Of a stretch of 64,000 nucleotides of DNA, positions 36,496 to 45,459 are shown one piece after another. Every line of letters starts with the position of its first letter. Position 1 is the first letter of the stretch. Under the pieces are notes generated by a model. It searched no databases. It was given only the letters and a program-made list of their open reading frames with translations, and was not told where the DNA came from. A program made the translations under genes and the position numbers. The DNA lies in the NCBI RefSeq assembly GCF_009909195.1, contig NZ_JAAAMU010000023.1:1-64000 (forward strand), written 5' to 3'. Source of the stretch: Paenibacillus sacheonensis (GTDB lineage: Bacteria; Bacillota; Bacilli; Paenibacillales; Paenibacillaceae).

Positions 36496-36586
36496 CTCTC
36501 TTCTATTGCTCTCTTCTATTGCTCTCTTCTATTGCTCTCTTCTATTGCTCTCTTCTATTGCTCTCTTCTATTGCCCACTTCTATTG
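36496..36586. repeat. 13-bp tandem repeat, seven units
   Basis: Six perfect copies of CTCTCTTCTATTG followed by one variant (CCCACTTCTATTG), between two convergent terminators. Confidence 0.95.
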
Positions 36587-36630
36587 CCCTGCACGCCGAT
36601 CGTAGACGTCCGCGCTGATTCGACCAACAA

Positions 36631-36658
36631 GAAAAGCGGCCCCTCGGGGGACCGCCTC
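36631..36658 (-). terminator. Intrinsic terminator of the first giant glycosidase gene
   Basis: Minus-strand stem GCGGTCCCC / GGGGCCGC with a tight loop, then TTTTC, about 20 bases past the stop. Confidence 0.8.
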
Positions 36659-36676
36659 TCCGGTATGCCGACTCGC

Positions 36677-39600
36677 CTAGCTGCCGCTCGTCAACGAATA
36701 GTCGTCGAAGAAGAACGTGCCGCGCATGTCTTTGAAGTACGTATAAATCCGAACCTTGGCCGTATTGGCCGGCGCCGTGTACGTGCCATGCACGTTGACG
36801 AAACCGGAGGTCGTCGTGCCGTTGTACGTCGTAATCGTGTTATCGGCGAGCTGGCTGCCGGAAGCGTCGTAGAACTGCACTTTGAACTGCAGCGTGCTGC
36901 CGGTATTGGCCGTGATGTTCACGTAGCCGTCGAACGTATACGACGTGCCTGCCGTCGCGTTGACGTCCTGGTACCAGCCGAACCAAGGCCCGGTATCGCC
37001 ATTGATGCGGATCGAAGCGGAGCCCGAGCGGTAGGTCGTCGTGTTGCGGGATACGTAATAATCCTGCTCGTAGGTCCAGGAGGCCGGACGGTTGCTGCCG
37101 TTATCCGTCTCGAAGCCTGCGTTGGTCAGCAGATTGCTGCCGCCCGAAGCCGCGTTCGTCGTCACGTTCAGCGCGCTGCTGGCTGCCGAGACGTTGCCCG
37201 CCGCATCCTTTGCTTTGACCGTGAAGCTGTATGCCGTGCTGGCCGTCAGCCCAGTCGCTTGAAATGTCGTCGCGCCTGTCGTTGAGCCGGCAAGCGTCGT
37301 GCCCCGGTAGATGTCGTAGCCCGTCACGCCAACATTGTCCGTCGAGGCCGTCCACGATAAGTCAACCGTCGTCGATGTCTTCGCCGGCGAAGCCAAGCCC
37401 GTCGGTGCCGACGGTGCCGTCGTGTCCGCCGCGGCGTTCGTCGTCACGTTCAGCGCGGAGCTGGCCGACGAGACGTTGCCCGCCGCATCCTTCGCTTTGA
37501 CCGTGAAGCTGTACGCCGTATTCGCCGTCAGGCCCGTTGCTTGGTACGTCGTCGCGCCCGTCGTGGAGCCGGCAAGCGTCGTGCCCCGGTAGATGTCGTA
37601 GCCCGTCACGCCAACGTTGTCCGTCGAAGCCGTCCAGGACAAGTCAACCGTCGTCGATGTCTTCGCCGGCGAAGCCAAGCCCGTCGGTGCCGACGGTGCC
37701 GTCGTGTCCGCCGCGGCGTTCGTTGTCACGTTCAGCGCGGAGCTGGCCGACGAGACGTTGCCCGCCGCATCCTTCGCTTTGACCGTGAAGCTGTACGCCG
37801 TGCCGGCCGTCAGTCCCGTCGCTTGGAACGTCGTCGCGCCAGTCGTGGAGCCGGCAAGCGTCGTGCCCCGGTAGATGTCGTAGCCCGTCACGCCAACGTT
37901 GTCCGTCGAAGCCGTCCAGGACAAATCAACCGTCGTCGATGTCTTCGCCGGCGAAGCCAAGCCCGTCGGCGCCGAAGGAGCCGTCGTATCCGTCGTGCCG
38001 CCGCTGCCGTCCGTCGTCAGCGAGAAGTCGTCGAAATACAACGAGCCGCGCAGATCCTTCAAGTAGATATAGACGCGTGCCTTCGCCGTGTTTGCAGGTG
38101 CCGTACGGGTACCGTTGACATTGGCGAAACCGGTATTGTTGCCGGTCTGCGTCGAGAGCAGATTGTCCTGCAGCACGTTATTGGAAGCATCCAGGAAGCG
38201 CAGACGGAATTCGATCGTCGCGCCGTTGTTGGCCGACGAATTGAAGTAGCCGTCGAACGTGTAAGCCGTTCCCGCCGTCGCCGCCGCATCCTGATAGAAG
38301 CCGAGCCACGGGCCGCTGTCGCCCGACATCTTCATCGAAGCCGTGCCGCTGCGTTTCACCGCCGTGTCGCGGTAGCAGAAATAATCGTTCTCGCAAGCCC
38401 AAGCATCCGGTTTGCCGCTGCTGTTGCTCGTATCGAAGCCGGGGTTCTGCAGCTTGTTGACCGGGATCGGCGCAAGCGTCGTCACGCTGATCGTGCCGCT
38501 GGCCGCCGACGTATTGCTGCGCGCATCCCTTGCTTTTACATAATAGGAATAGGTCGTCAGCGCCGTGAGCCCCGTATCCGTGTACGTCGTCGAGGTGCCA
38601 CTGACGGTGCCGGCAAGCGTGCCGTTGCGGTAAATATCGTATGCCGTCACGCCTACGTTGTCCGTCGATGCCGTCCAGGACAGGTTGACCGAGATATCCA
38701 GCTTGGAAGGCGAGGTCAGTCCCGAGGGCGCTGTCGGCGCCGTCGTATCCGGCGCGTTGGTCGTTACGTTCAGCGTGCTGCTGGCCGCGGAGACGTTCCC
38801 CGCATTGTCCTTCGCTTTGACCGTGAAGCCGTACGCCGTGCTGGCCGTCAGTCCGGTTGCGGTATACGTCGTCGCGCCGCCGGTCGAGCCGATCTTCGTG
38901 GAGCCGCGATAGACGTCGTAATCCGTGACGCGGACATTGTCCGTCGCCGGCGACCACGACAGATTGACCGTCGTATCCGTCTTCGAAGGCGACGTCAGGT
39001 TGGTCGGTGCCGTCGGCGCCGTCGTATCCGGCGCGTTGCAGCCTTCGCATTCGATTTTGACCGCGATGTCGCGGCTGAAAGCCGGCACGTTGTTCAAGAC
39101 GAGATTGCCGCCCGTCGCCTGAATGCTTGTCGTCGCGCCGTACGTGCCCGTATACGTGTTGTAGTAGGAGACGTTATAGAAATTGTTCGGCATCGGAAGC
39201 GTGAAGCTCATGCCGCTGACGGTTCTCGGACTCGTCACCGTATGGTTGGCCTGCGTATCGTTGATCCACAGGTACGCGCGGGAATTGTCCTTGAAGCCGC
39301 CGACTTTCGTGCTGTTCGACTGCAGGCCGTAGTCCACGAACGGCATGCTGATGAGGTGATCCTCCTCCGGCTGCACGAAATTGGCGAGCTGCGTGTAGAT
39401 CGTCTTGAAATTCGCCGGCAGCGCGAAGCCGGTTTCGAAAATCCACCACAGGCTGCCGCCCGCCGCTCCGGCCCGGAAGATCGGACCCCACAGCGAGTTA
39501 TGCATATATTCGTCGATGGTCGGATCCGTCGTCTGATCCGTATCCGCCTTGCCGACCTCGCCGATAAAAGCCGGCTTATTCGGCGCCAGCGCATGGAGGT

Positions 39601-40801
39601 TGTCGATCTGCTGCTCCCACGCGTCCACGACGCCCGCGCTGGAGTCGTACCGGTGCACGTTCGTCGCGCTGAGCGTCGTCAGCGTCTCCCACGACTGCTG
39701 CCCGGAGCCGGCATGGTCCTTCCACGCGAAGCTCGTCGTCGTCGGGTGATGGTAGAAGTCGAGGCTCTTCCAGTAGTTATCCATCGTCGCATGCCAGCTG
39801 GCTCGGATGGCCGGCGTCGTGTCGACGCGATTATCGGATTCGTTCCAGTATTCCAGCATGCCGAGGCCGCGGCTGTAACCGAAGCGCGCGAACATATACC
39901 GAAGCAGCTTCTTCTGGTAGGCAATCGCCGTCCCATTCGTCCAGAAATCGGCATTGTTCTCGGAGTACGTGGACGGGCCGCCGTTCGCTTGATTGTAAGC
40001 GTTTACGTTCCATTGGTAGTACATGTCGCCGAAGCTGTTCATCGTCAGCATGATGTACACGCCGTTGGCCGCCGCGGTGTCCAGCATCTGATCCATGCGG
40101 GCCTGATTATCCAGCTGGTATTTGCCGATGCCTTGATAAGGGATCGTCAGTCCTGCTTCGTTGGCGGTAATGGGGCCCCACTCCGCCGCGAAGCTGCTCC
40201 ACCAGCAGGAGTACCAGACGCGCAGAAAGTTCATCTTGGCCGGCTTCAAATTCGGGATTTCCGTGGTGACCGCGACAGGGTCGGACGTATTGTTCCAGGC
40301 GAAGTTGGTGCCGAGCAGCGTCAGCTGGGAGCCGAAGCTGTCCGCGAACCGGTCGCCCTGCGCCGTCATGAAGCCGCGGTTGTTCCCGGGTCCGCCCGCC
40401 GTAAACGTATACGCCGAAGACGTCCCCGTTCCGCTCGCGTCCGTAACGCTCAAGACGACGCTGTGAACGCCCGATTGCCTAGGGGAATAACGCACCGCCC
40501 ATTTGGGCGAAGAGTCGGACTTGTAGAAGCCCGGAACGGTCTCGACGGCGCCCGATGGCGTCGTGAACGTCGCATTGACGCTGACCTCGTCCGGATTGAA
40601 GGGGTTCGTGTACGTGGAGCTTAAGTTAAACGCGATTTCGAACTTGTCGTACATCGCCGGCGTCGTCGTATTCATCGTGACGCCGCTGAACGTCGTCGCG
40701 GCCGAGACTTGATGATTAGCCAGAGGCAGACTGCCCAAGGCCAGCAGGAAGCTCATGATCATAATAAATAGCGGCTTGTGCATGATTCCCGTTCTGCGCA
40801 T
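36677..40801 (-). CDS. Giant secreted multidomain glycoside hydrolase (DUF5060-like, clan GH-A-like, FN3 x5, CBM-like x2)
   Basis: 1374 residues. Order: signal peptide (~1-34), DUF5060-like beta-sandwich (35-125), (beta/alpha)8-type catalytic domain (~130-480), a beta-sandwich (~490-590), FN3 (595-685), FN3 (690-780), a CBM4/9-like module (782-935), three nearly identical FN3 copies (~940-1218) and a second CBM-like module (1223-1374). Probable acid/base Glu321 in EYWNESDN and nucleophile Glu415 in FIGEVG. The specificity cannot be read; a plant-type polysaccharide is likely. Paralogue at 53842. GGAG lies 12 bases upstream. Located between importer 1 and a PD40 protein. Confidence 0.82.
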   Translation of the reverse strand: MRRTGIMHKPLFIMIMSFLLALGSLPLANHQVSAATTFSGVTMNTTTPAMYDKFEIAFNLSSTYTNPFNPDEVSVNATFTTPSGAVETVPGFYKSDSSPKWAVRYSPRQSGVHSVVLSVTDASGTGTSSAYTFTAGGPGNNRGFMTAQGDRFADSFGSQLTLLGTNFAWNNTSDPVAVTTEIPNLKPAKMNFLRVWYSCWWSSFAAEWGPITANEAGLTIPYQGIGKYQLDNQARMDQMLDTAAANGVYIMLTMNSFGDMYYQWNVNAYNQANGGPSTYSENNADFWTNGTAIAYQKKLLRYMFARFGYSRGLGMLEYWNESDNRVDTTPAIRASWHATMDNYWKSLDFYHHPTTTSFAWKDHAGSGQQSWETLTTLSATNVHRYDSSAGVVDAWEQQIDNLHALAPNKPAFIGEVGKADTDQTTDPTIDEYMHNSLWGPIFRAGAAGGSLWWIFETGFALPANFKTIYTQLANFVQPEEDHLISMPFVDYGLQSNSTKVGGFKDNSRAYLWINDTQANHTVTSPRTVSGMSFTLPMPNNFYNVSYYNTYTGTYGATTSIQATGGNLVLNNVPAFSRDIAVKIECEGCNAPDTTAPTAPTNLTSPSKTDTTVNLSWSPATDNVRVTDYDVYRGSTKIGSTGGATTYTATGLTASTAYGFTVKAKDNAGNVSAASSTLNVTTNAPDTTAPTAPSGLTSPSKLDISVNLSWTASTDNVGVTAYDIYRNGTLAGTVSGTSTTYTDTGLTALTTYSYYVKARDARSNTSAASGTISVTTLAPIPVNKLQNPGFDTSNSSGKPDAWACENDYFCYRDTAVKRSGTASMKMSGDSGPWLGFYQDAAATAGTAYTFDGYFNSSANNGATIEFRLRFLDASNNVLQDNLLSTQTGNNTGFANVNGTRTAPANTAKARVYIYLKDLRGSLYFDDFSLTTDGSGGTTDTTAPSAPTGLASPAKTSTTVDLSWTASTDNVGVTGYDIYRGTTLAGSTTGATTFQATGLTAGTAYSFTVKAKDAAGNVSSASSALNVTTNAAADTTAPSAPTGLASPAKTSTTVDLSWTASTDNVGVTGYDIYRGTTLAGSTTGATTYQATGLTANTAYSFTVKAKDAAGNVSSASSALNVTTNAAADTTAPSAPTGLASPAKTSTTVDLSWTASTDNVGVTGYDIYRGTTLAGSTTGATTFQATGLTASTAYSFTVKAKDAAGNVSAASSALNVTTNAASGGSNLLTNAGFETDNGSNRPASWTYEQDYYVSRNTTTYRSGSASIRINGDTGPWFGWYQDVNATAGTSYTFDGYVNITANTGSTLQFKVQFYDASGSQLADNTITTYNGTTTSGFVNVHGTYTAPANTAKVRIYTYFKDMRGTFFFDDYSLTSGS
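37153..37998 (-). repeat. Three 282-bp near-identical FN3-coding units
   Basis: The landmark CGTTCG(T) recurs at 37153, 37435 and 37717, exactly 282 bp (94 codons) apart. The units differ at only a few bases, including at silent positions, which points to recent duplication or gene conversion. Confidence 0.92.
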
Positions 40802-41055
40802 GAATGTTCACTACTCCTTTTTCGTTTGGATAGCGTGACAGTCCATCGAGTCCAATCTGGGTTGCCGTTCTTTTTTGCTGCTTCTTCGCACCTGTCCGTG
40901 CCGTCTCCTCATACGCCTCCCTTCTTGGTCGTGGTTCCCATTCTCATCGATTAGGGACGGATTCACAACCTAATAAAGCTGAGATGTTCACCCCTTAAAC
41001 TAGTGATGCGTCGGTTAATGGCCGGAATCGCGATGATTTATGCCTCCCCGCGCGC

Positions 41056-41103
41056 AAACAGAGCGCGGCCGCCCGCCTGCAGCGAACGACCGCGCTCTGT
41101 TTA
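41056..41103. terminator. Bidirectional intrinsic terminator
   Basis: Stem AAACAGAGCGCGG / CCGCGCTCTGTTT. It lies past the PD40 gene on the minus strand. The rest of 40802-41128, upstream of the giant glycosidase, holds no gene. Confidence 0.85.
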
Positions 41104-41128
41104 ACCTTCGAGCTTGCCAAGCCTTCTT

Positions 41129-42010
41129 CTACTCCCGATACCGATAGCTGACGAAAGCGAGCCGGCGGCTGTCTGGCGACCACGATTTCACGTTGATCGT
41201 CCCTTGCCCTCCGAATAGCCGCGCCAGGCTCCGGGATTCCCCTCCGACGCTCGGCATCAGCCTGAGCTCGACCTGCTTGTTCGGCGGATGGTCGCCAGGT
41301 TCCACGTCGCCCTTGCGGTAGGCAATGTAAGCGATGCTGCGGCCGTCCGGCGACACATGCGGAAACCAGCTGTTGCTTTCGTCGAACGTCATCTGCGTCT
41401 GCCCGCTGCCGTCCGCGTTCATGCGCCACACCTGCATCAGCCCGCTGCGCGTGGAATTGAACCAGATCGACCGGCCGTCGGGCGAATATTCCGGTCCGTC
41501 GTCGAGTCCCGGCGTATCCGTAAGCTGGGTTTCTACGCCGCCCTCCGCCGGAATCGCGTAGATATCATACTGTCCGTTCCGCGCGGCACAGTAAGCCAGC
41601 GTCCTGCCGTCCGGCGACCAGCCGTGCAGGTAGCTCGGCGCCATCGGCGTAATCAGCGTCGGGGTTCCGCCGGCAAGCGGCAGGACGTAGATGCGCGATT
41701 GACCGTCCTCCTGCGTATGGTGACTGACCGCGATGCGCGAATTGTCCGGCGACAGGACATGGTCATTGTTGCAATGAATCGCGAAGCCCGTGTCGATAAT
41801 CGTGGACTCGCTTGTCGCAAGATCGAACGAATAGAGGCGTCCCCCGCTGTTATAGACCAGCCGGTTCCCGTCGTTCGTCCAGTTGGGAGCCTCGATCAGA
41901 TGATCGAATTCGGCCAGCGTCTCGCGTTCGCCCGTCTCGATGTCGACCGTCTCCAGAGTGCTGATGACCGCGCGCGGCGTCGGGGTAATTTCTGCTTGCG
42001 TCGTAGGCAT
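41129..42010 (-). CDS. PD40/TolB-like beta-propeller protein, cytoplasmic
   Basis: 293 residues without a signal peptide. At least five WD40-like PD40 blades are visible ([88 protein letters not shown]). This type occurs as oligogalacturonide-lyase-like or scaffold proteins in sugar loci; the catalytic residues of such lyases cannot be confirmed by eye. Upstream on the same strand as the giant glycosidase but separated by a terminator. Confidence 0.8.
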   Translation of the reverse strand: MPTTQAEITPTPRAVISTLETVDIETGERETLAEFDHLIEAPNWTNDGNRLVYNSGGRLYSFDLATSESTIIDTGFAIHCNNDHVLSPDNSRIAVSHHTQEDGQSRIYVLPLAGGTPTLITPMAPSYLHGWSPDGRTLAYCAARNGQYDIYAIPAEGGVETQLTDTPGLDDGPEYSPDGRSIWFNSTRSGLMQVWRMNADGSGQTQMTFDESNSWFPHVSPDGRSIAYIAYRKGDVEPGDHPPNKQVELRLMPSVGGESRSLARLFGGQGTINVKSWSPDSRRLAFVSYRYRE

Positions 42011-42038
42011 AAGTCCGTTTGTTCCTCCTCATGAATTG

Positions 42039-42251
42039 CTAGGCTTCGTCACCCTTATATTCTAATAGATCGCCCGGCTGACAATCCAGTGCCTTGCAGA
42101 TCGCTTCCAACGTCGATAATCGGACCGCTTTGGCCTTGCCGTTCTTCAAGATCGATAGGTTCGCCATCGTAATGCCGATCCGTTCCGATAGCTCCGTTAC
42201 GCTCATTTTCCGTTTGGCCAGCATCACGTCAATATTGATTATAATCGCCAT
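42039..42251 (-). CDS. Small XRE-type helix-turn-helix regulator (YozG-like)
   Basis: 70 residues, essentially one helix-turn-helix (MLAKRKMSVTELSERIGITM, NLSILKNGKAKAVRLSTL). The ATG at 42251 is chosen for GAGG eight bases upstream; a GTG three codons earlier is also in frame. It starts 10 bases after the DUF2975 stop. The DUF2975 membrane protein plus small XRE regulator is a recurring pair, so this is probably its partner and regulator. Confidence 0.9.
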   Translation of the reverse strand: MAIIINIDVMLAKRKMSVTELSERIGITMANLSILKNGKAKAVRLSTLEAICKALDCQPGDLLEYKGDEA

Positions 42252-42261
42252 GTTCTTCACC

Positions 42262-42744
42262 TCAGACCGTCAAATCGTTTTCGGATTTTATATCGATCGC
42301 TTCTTGCAGGAGCCTTTGAAGTACGGCAGCGAAGAAGGCGATCACGAGCGAAGCGAAAATCAGCAGCATCCCGACGACGATGACGCCTGGGGAATCGTCT
42401 CTCTCCGCGAACAGGTAGAAGAGCGGCATGCCGAGCACGAATATAATGCTGCAGGCGATCGCGCAGGATTTGATATTCTTCAGCGAGCGAACGGATAAGT
42501 CCGAGAAGGCGACGTTCTTATCGATGTAGCTCAGCAGCCGAAACGATTGAAACAGCGCCAAGTAGAAAGGAATCGCCGACGCGTACAGATCGATGTAGAT
42601 AAGCACCCTCAAATAACCATGGCCCGGATACAATTCTACCGCATAATCCGCGATCTGAGGAACCAAAAATATGCACAGGGCCAGAATCGGAATGCCTAGC
42701 AAAATCAGTGTTGCCTTCAAAAAAAGCGTTGTCCCTCGTTCCAT
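42262..42744 (-). CDS. DUF2975 membrane protein
   Basis: 160 residues with four membrane segments (about 8-30, 47-67, 92-112, 120-145), matching DUF2975 in length and pattern (FLKATLILLGIPILALCIF, RSLKNIKSCAIACSI). Function unknown. Operon with the XRE gene 10 bases downstream. The AT-rich 200 bases upstream hold the likely promoter. Confidence 0.88.
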   Translation of the reverse strand: MERGTTLFLKATLILLGIPILALCIFLVPQIADYAVELYPGHGYLRVLIYIDLYASAIPFYLALFQSFRLLSYIDKNVAFSDLSVRSLKNIKSCAIACSIIFVLGMPLFYLFAERDDSPGVIVVGMLLIFASLVIAFFAAVLQRLLQEAIDIKSENDLTV

Positions 42745-42946
42745 GAAACTCCCTCGCTTATCAATGATTTTAACCTAACATTATCATAATACTTATCGTT
42801 TTACAATATATAATTAGCGAATTTAAATACATAATTGTTGTTACAATTGAACCAAAAAAAAAAAAAGATACCCCCGCGTCACCATCGTCCATGACTTTTG
42901 GGATACCCAAGAATATGCATGTTGCTTTCGAAACCACGCGGCGTCA

Positions 42947-44974
42947 TCATGCTTGAAGGAAATTCCCCCAATTGCCGTCCAGCACCTCCGCCTCGTGCAT
43001 GCTGATCTGGAATTGCAGCTTGCTCAGCTGCTTCCGCCCGATCATTCCCTGACGGTACTGTTCCTGCAGCGATTCGCGTTCCGCCCGCAGCGACAGCATG
43101 CGCAGCATCTGTACCTGCTCCTCGACGATGTCATCCGGATTCGGCTCCGCAAGCCGGTTGTTCAGCACGTTGATCATCTGCCGGTAATGCCCGCATACCC
43201 GGTTCAGGACCGTGTCTCCGCAGTCCTGGCTGACCTGCAGCTTGTCGAGCGCGTAGGCGGCCGTCGCGATCCGCATCCGGATGAACGACTTGCGATCCTT
43301 CAGCTTCAGCGCGTCGAACGATCTGCGTTTGGCCGGGTAGAAGAACGTCACGACCCGGTTCACCAGCGAATAGAGCAGCAGGTAGAAAATATGAAATCGA
43401 TTCGAAACGACCATCTCGATATTCCGGAAAATATTATCCAGGACGGCGGCCTCCTGCTCTTTGATCTCTCCCCGCTCCTGCAGCAGCTGCACGCATCTGC
43501 GCTCCTCGGCGATGCCGAGCTGACGCAAATGCATCTCCTCCGTGCGGGATTGGCGCGACTGCATCTCGTACTGCGTCCGCTTGATGTCCGACAGGCGCTG
43601 ATCGTTGTCCGAGATCACGATCGCGGCCGAGCGCGCGTTGCCGTCGTCGATGGCCAGCCGGACGGCCTGATTCGCCGCTTTGATCGCTTCCTTCTGCACC
43701 CGAAGCTCCAGCTCCCGATTCATCGCCTCGTCGTCATCGGCCGCATCCGCAAGCAGCGGCAGCGCGACGCTGGAGATAATGAGCGACACCATGATGACGC
43801 CTGCCGCGAGGAAGAGCATGAGATCCCGCCCCGGGAACGGCTCGCCGCTGCCCAATACGAGCGGAATCGTGAACGCGCCCGCAAGCGTAATGGCGCCCCG
43901 TACGCCGGACATCGACGTCAGAATGATCGCCTTCCAATCCTGTCTCCGTTTCCCGATCGATTCGAACAGCCAGGCCGACAACGTCAGCCACGCGAAGCGC
44001 AGGGCGATCAGCAGCAGGTAGATCAGCAGGACATCGATGATGGCGCTGAGATTATTGTAGGACTGGCTGCTGAAGATGCTGTGAAGAATATCCGGAATTT
44101 GCAGGCCGAGCAGGACGAACACCAGTCCATTCATAATGAACAAAATGACGTTCCACGTAATTTCGGATACGAATTTCTGCTCGATGGTCGTAAAGCCGGG
44201 ACGATCCTGCTCGATCGCATGCATGATGCCGCCGGCGACCGCTGCCAGGATGCCCGACAAGCCGAAATGCTCCGCGACGTAGAACAGGATGAACGGCGTC
44301 ACGATTTGGATAAGCACGTGTACCGACGCGTCCTCGATGCCGAATCTGCGAAGCGCCATTCTCGCCCAAATAATCGCAAGCGCCAGCACCGCGCCGATCA
44401 GCAGGCCGCCGATCGAGATGACAAGGAAGCTCCAGGATGCGTTCCAAACGGAGAACGTCCCCGTCACCGCCGCGGCGATGGCGAATTTGAACGCGACGAG
44501 GCCCGAGGCGTCATTCATCAGCGACTCCCCTTCCAGCAAGCGATGAATGTTCGACGGCAGCCGGACCCTTGACGCGATGGCGCCTACGGCCACCGCGTCC
44601 GTCGGCGACAGAATCGCGGCCAGCGCGAACGCCGCCGCGAGCGGAATGGCGGGAATCAGCGCGTGAATGAAATAGCCGCCGACGATGACGGTGACGAACA
44701 CGAGACCGACGGCCAGCAGCAGGATCGGCAGCTTCAGCTTCCACAGCTCGTCGCGCGGGGTCCGCTTCCCGTCATTGAACAGCAGCGGGGCGATGAACAG
44801 GATGAAGAACAGCTCCGGCTCCAAAGAAATTTTGCCATGCCATGGCAAATAGACGACGGCGGCCCCGAGCGCGATCTGAACGACCGGCAGCGGGACGTAA
44901 GGCAGCATGCGCTGCACTACCTGCGAGAAGGCAAGCACCAGCAGCAAGATCAGTACGATTAGAAATAATTCCAT
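42947..44974 (-). CDS. CPA1 family Na+/H+ antiporter with long cytoplasmic tail
   Basis: 675 residues. About 12 membrane segments (1-410) carry CPA1 hallmarks: AILSPTDAVAVGAI with the ion-binding Asp region, EGESLMNDASGLVAF with the second Asp, and MSGVRGAITLAGA. The C-terminal ~265 residues are cytoplasmic, helical and charged, with a short amphipathic stretch (FHIFYLLLYSLVNRV). It exchanges Na+ or K+ for H+ and serves pH and salt balance. Start chosen at 44974, where the conserved membrane domain begins and GGAGAGG is upstream. A 14-base T-run lies past the stop on this strand, without a convincing stem. Confidence 0.92.
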   Translation of the reverse strand: MELFLIVLILLLVLAFSQVVQRMLPYVPLPVVQIALGAAVVYLPWHGKISLEPELFFILFIAPLLFNDGKRTPRDELWKLKLPILLLAVGLVFVTVIVGGYFIHALIPAIPLAAAFALAAILSPTDAVAVGAIASRVRLPSNIHRLLEGESLMNDASGLVAFKFAIAAAVTGTFSVWNASWSFLVISIGGLLIGAVLALAIIWARMALRRFGIEDASVHVLIQIVTPFILFYVAEHFGLSGILAAVAGGIMHAIEQDRPGFTTIEQKFVSEITWNVILFIMNGLVFVLLGLQIPDILHSIFSSQSYNNLSAIIDVLLIYLLLIALRFAWLTLSAWLFESIGKRRQDWKAIILTSMSGVRGAITLAGAFTIPLVLGSGEPFPGRDLMLFLAAGVIMVSLIISSVALPLLADAADDDEAMNRELELRVQKEAIKAANQAVRLAIDDGNARSAAIVISDNDQRLSDIKRTQYEMQSRQSRTEEMHLRQLGIAEERRCVQLLQERGEIKEQEAAVLDNIFRNIEMVVSNRFHIFYLLLYSLVNRVVTFFYPAKRRSFDALKLKDRKSFIRMRIATAAYALDKLQVSQDCGDTVLNRVCGHYRQMINVLNNRLAEPNPDDIVEEQVQMLRMLSLRAERESLQEQYRQGMIGRKQLSKLQFQISMHEAEVLDGNWGNFLQA

Positions 44975-45174
44975 AGGATCCTCTCCGGCAACCGATTTTT
45001 CGTACATAGGGACTTTTCGATTGTTAGACATGGTTTCCCATTCATGCCCACGTCAACAGGATACCCCGTTCGCGAATGGTCAAAACTGCCATCCGGCTTG
45101 GAGATATATTCCATGACCCCGATTCGCCCTTCGAGATTTTAAAGCCGCACTCGGGAGCGTCCGTACCCGCCGCG

Positions 45175-45204
45175 AAAAAAGGCGCCGTCCGAATGGACGA
45201 CGCC
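45175..45204 (-). terminator. Intrinsic terminator of the 44-residue gene
   Basis: Minus-strand stem GGCGTCGTCC / GGACGGCGCC with loop ATTC (one G-U pair), followed by six T. Confidence 0.88.
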
Positions 45205-45234
45205 CGCTTTCTGATGGAAACTCGTTGCAATCGC

Positions 45235-45369
45235 TCAGCAGCTCTTGCCGTTATCCGGCTGCATCGGCTTGTTCCCACTCTCTTCCGACAGCCTCTCGCC
45301 GTATTGCTCGAGTCGGCCCGGATGCGATTCGGGACCTCTTCGCTTCGGCTTGTTGTTTCTGCCCGTCAT
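45235..45369 (-). CDS. Small hydrophilic protein, 44 residues
   Basis: Unrecognised gene. Support: GGAGGTG five bases before the ATG at 45369 and a textbook terminator 31 bases past the stop. The product is polar and basic with no membrane segment (begins MTGRNNKPKRRGPESHPGR and ends DNGKSC). Small, hydrophilic, Gly/Pro/Asn-rich composition is reminiscent of minor spore proteins, but no family match is claimed. Confidence 0.6.
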   Translation of the reverse strand: MTGRNNKPKRRGPESHPGRLEQYGERLSEESGNKPMQPDNGKSC

Positions 45370-45459
45370 GCGCTCACCTCCATCTTCACTAAGATGAGCG
45401 GAGCGGAATATTTTCATGCACGCGACTTGGCCGCCCTAAGCTTACGGCTAAGCTTATGG

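Noticed and set aside
37541-40624. A 1027-residue open frame antisense to the first giant glycosidase
   Set aside because: It is Arg-rich, starts inside the FN3 repeats and has no domain or RBS. It arises from codon bias on the opposite strand, where the real gene has signal peptide, catalytic motifs and FN3 domains.
42850-42900. Terminator after the CPA1 antiporter
   Set aside because: There is a 14-base T-run on the minus strand, but the flanking GTATCCC and GGGGTATC are not inverted repeats, so no real stem forms.
42953-44572. A 539-residue open frame antisense to the CPA1 antiporter
   Set aside because: Arg/Gln/His-rich product with no membrane or enzyme signature; the minus-strand antiporter motifs are clear.
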